DNA from: Bolinopsis microptera | Taxonomy: Eukaryota > Ctenophora > Tentaculata > Lobata > Bolinopsidae | Assembly: GCF_026151205.1 (NCBI RefSeq) | Contig: NW_026971912.1 | Coordinates: 1 to 19,493 of the forward strand | DNA: 19,493 nt | Direction of reading: 5' to 3' | In this document: positions 18,664-19,493 of the stretch, in pieces | Numbering within the stretch: position 1 is the stretch's first letter | Layout: every line of letters begins with the position of its first letter | Made by a program: the position numbers and the translations under genes | Notes under the pieces: model-generated | Told to the model about the DNA's origin: nothing | Database searches by the model: none | What the model saw: only the letters and a program-made list of their open reading frames with translations

Positions 18664-18762
18664 TTCCTGTATTTTGTATTTTGTAGCCATACCCCTCCCC
18701 CCCCCCCCCCCCCTGTTCCTGTATTTTGTATTTTGTATTTTGTAGCCATACCCCCCCCCCTC
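18664..18762. repeat. Duplicated TTCCTGTATTTTGTATTTTG unit ending in poly-C
   Basis: Two copies, offset by 52 bp, read TTCCTG, two or three TATTTTG steps, TAGCCATA and then a C-run. The second copy has one extra TATTTTG step. Confidence 0.85.
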
Positions 18763-18773
18763 ATGTTATTATT

Positions 18774-18945
18774 AAGGGGTGTAGGAAGAGGGCCCCCGGC
18801 TATTATTAAGAGGTGTAGGAAGAGGGCCCCCGGCTATTATTAAGGGGTGTAGGAAGAGGGCCCCCATGTTATTATTAAGGGGTGTAGGAAGAGGGCCCCC
18901 CGGCTATTATTAAGGGATGTAGGAAGAGGGCACCCCGCTATTATT
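18774..18945. repeat. 34-bp tandem repeat (5 copies)
   Basis: The unit is AAGGGGTGTAGGAAGAGGGC followed by CCCCGGCTATTATT. Five copies carry small changes (CCCCCATG, CCCCCCGG, GGGATG). Its GGGGTGTAGGAAGAGGG core also occurs once at about 4016-4033. Confidence 0.93.
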
Positions 18946-19093
18946 GTCAGACAGCCTGTTGCAACTATTCTAAATTCTTGTGACCATACGAAGGATAATC
19001 ATAGATTACTCTTATGTTACTGCTACGTTATCACAATAGCAAACTGTACAACAATACAATCAACAAAGCGAGCACCTAACAGCTTGTTCATTA

Positions 19094-19393
19094 GTTACCA
19101 TATAAGTAACCACATAGTAACTAACCATAGTAACCACATAGTAACTAACCATAGTAACCATAGTAACCACATAGTAACTAACCATAGTAACCATAGTAAC
19201 CATAGTAACCACATAGTAACCACATAGTAACCATAGTAACCACATAGTAACAACCTAGTAACCACCTATTAACCACAATGTAATAACCACATAGTAACCA
19301 CATAGTAACTAACCATAGTAACCATAGTAACCACATAGTAACTAACCATAGTAACCATAGTAACCACATAGTAACTAACCATAGTAACCACAT
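19094..19393. repeat. GTAACCATA / GTAACTAACCATA / GTAACCACATA tandem array
   Basis: Steps of 9, 11 and 13 bp alternate irregularly over 300 bp. GTAACCATAGTAAC, an X-box-like inverted pair, occurs at least six times (for example 19154, 19187, 19227, 19318 and 19351). Minus-strand open frames made of W-L-L-W and V-V-T-M repeats are by-products. The last 100 bases of the window after it hold nothing recognisable. Confidence 0.93.
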
Positions 19394-19493
19394 CATTCTT
19401 ACCGTCATTGCTCATTAGTTTCACAATTCTTGGCAAAGTTTAAGGAATGATGACTAAAACCCACTAAATGTGCGGCTAAAGGGCCAACTTTTT

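Noticed and set aside
19060-19408. Minus-strand open frames with WLLWLL and VVTMVTMV, resembling membrane segments.
   Set aside because: They are by-products of the GTAACCATA array; the apparent hydrophobic helices come from repeated codons.

Overview
The window reads as repeat-laden nuclear DNA of an invertebrate animal. The evidence is a decayed non-LTR retrotransposon with an RNase H domain, GT-AG introns around animal-like coding exons, many long minisatellites, and AT-rich sequence without operons or ribosome binding sites. No prokaryotic or viral gene was seen. Phylum cannot be fixed from sequence alone. Roughly half of the window is tandem repeat, and the long ORFs in it are by-products of repeat periodicity.

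Layout. 1-579 and 2577-2953 are two pieces of one 26-bp satellite. Between them lies a roughly 2-kb minus-strand LINE relic: an endonuclease-RT linker with its PWW motif, an RNase H domain, a C-terminal zinc-type region, and a (CT)n tail on the 3' side. The reverse transcriptase itself is missing. 2954-5770 is AT-rich, without a recognisable gene, and holds a degenerate telomere-like hexamer array (4246-4600), a near-perfect palindrome and two X-box-like sites. 5771-6907 is a 19-bp array, 7005-7700 a probable transposon relic with a GC-rich hairpin, and 7903-8817 a 35-bp array.

The only convincing host gene starts right after that array: two plus-strand exons at 8820-8906 and 9372-9459. Joined in phase 0 they restore a W-N-E-I-G motif placed as in the N-terminus of the PRC1/Ase1/MAP65 family of microtubule bundlers. 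Intron 1 is mostly a 26-bp G-rich array. The next intron opens with a 12-bp array of about 124 copies, then a second 35-bp array (11061-12655), a homopolymer-rich stretch that looks badly base-called, and a 52-bp array (14704-17163). A possible exon 3 lies at about 13020.

17164-19493 holds no firm gene. It carries four 43-bp repeats each with a GAAA-N2-GAAA-N2-GAAA (IRF/ISRE-like) core, a 34-bp G/C-rich repeat and a GTAACCATA-based array.

The observations most worth checking are: (i) the two 35-bp arrays on either side of PRC1-like exons 1-2 appear to be the same family in opposite orientation; (ii) arrays next to the exons contain acceptor-like or donor-like sequences in every unit; (iii) the exon 2 frame stays open through the whole 12-bp array; and (iv) repeat copies between about 11.6 and 17.0 kb show homopolymer inflation that suggests a poor consensus.
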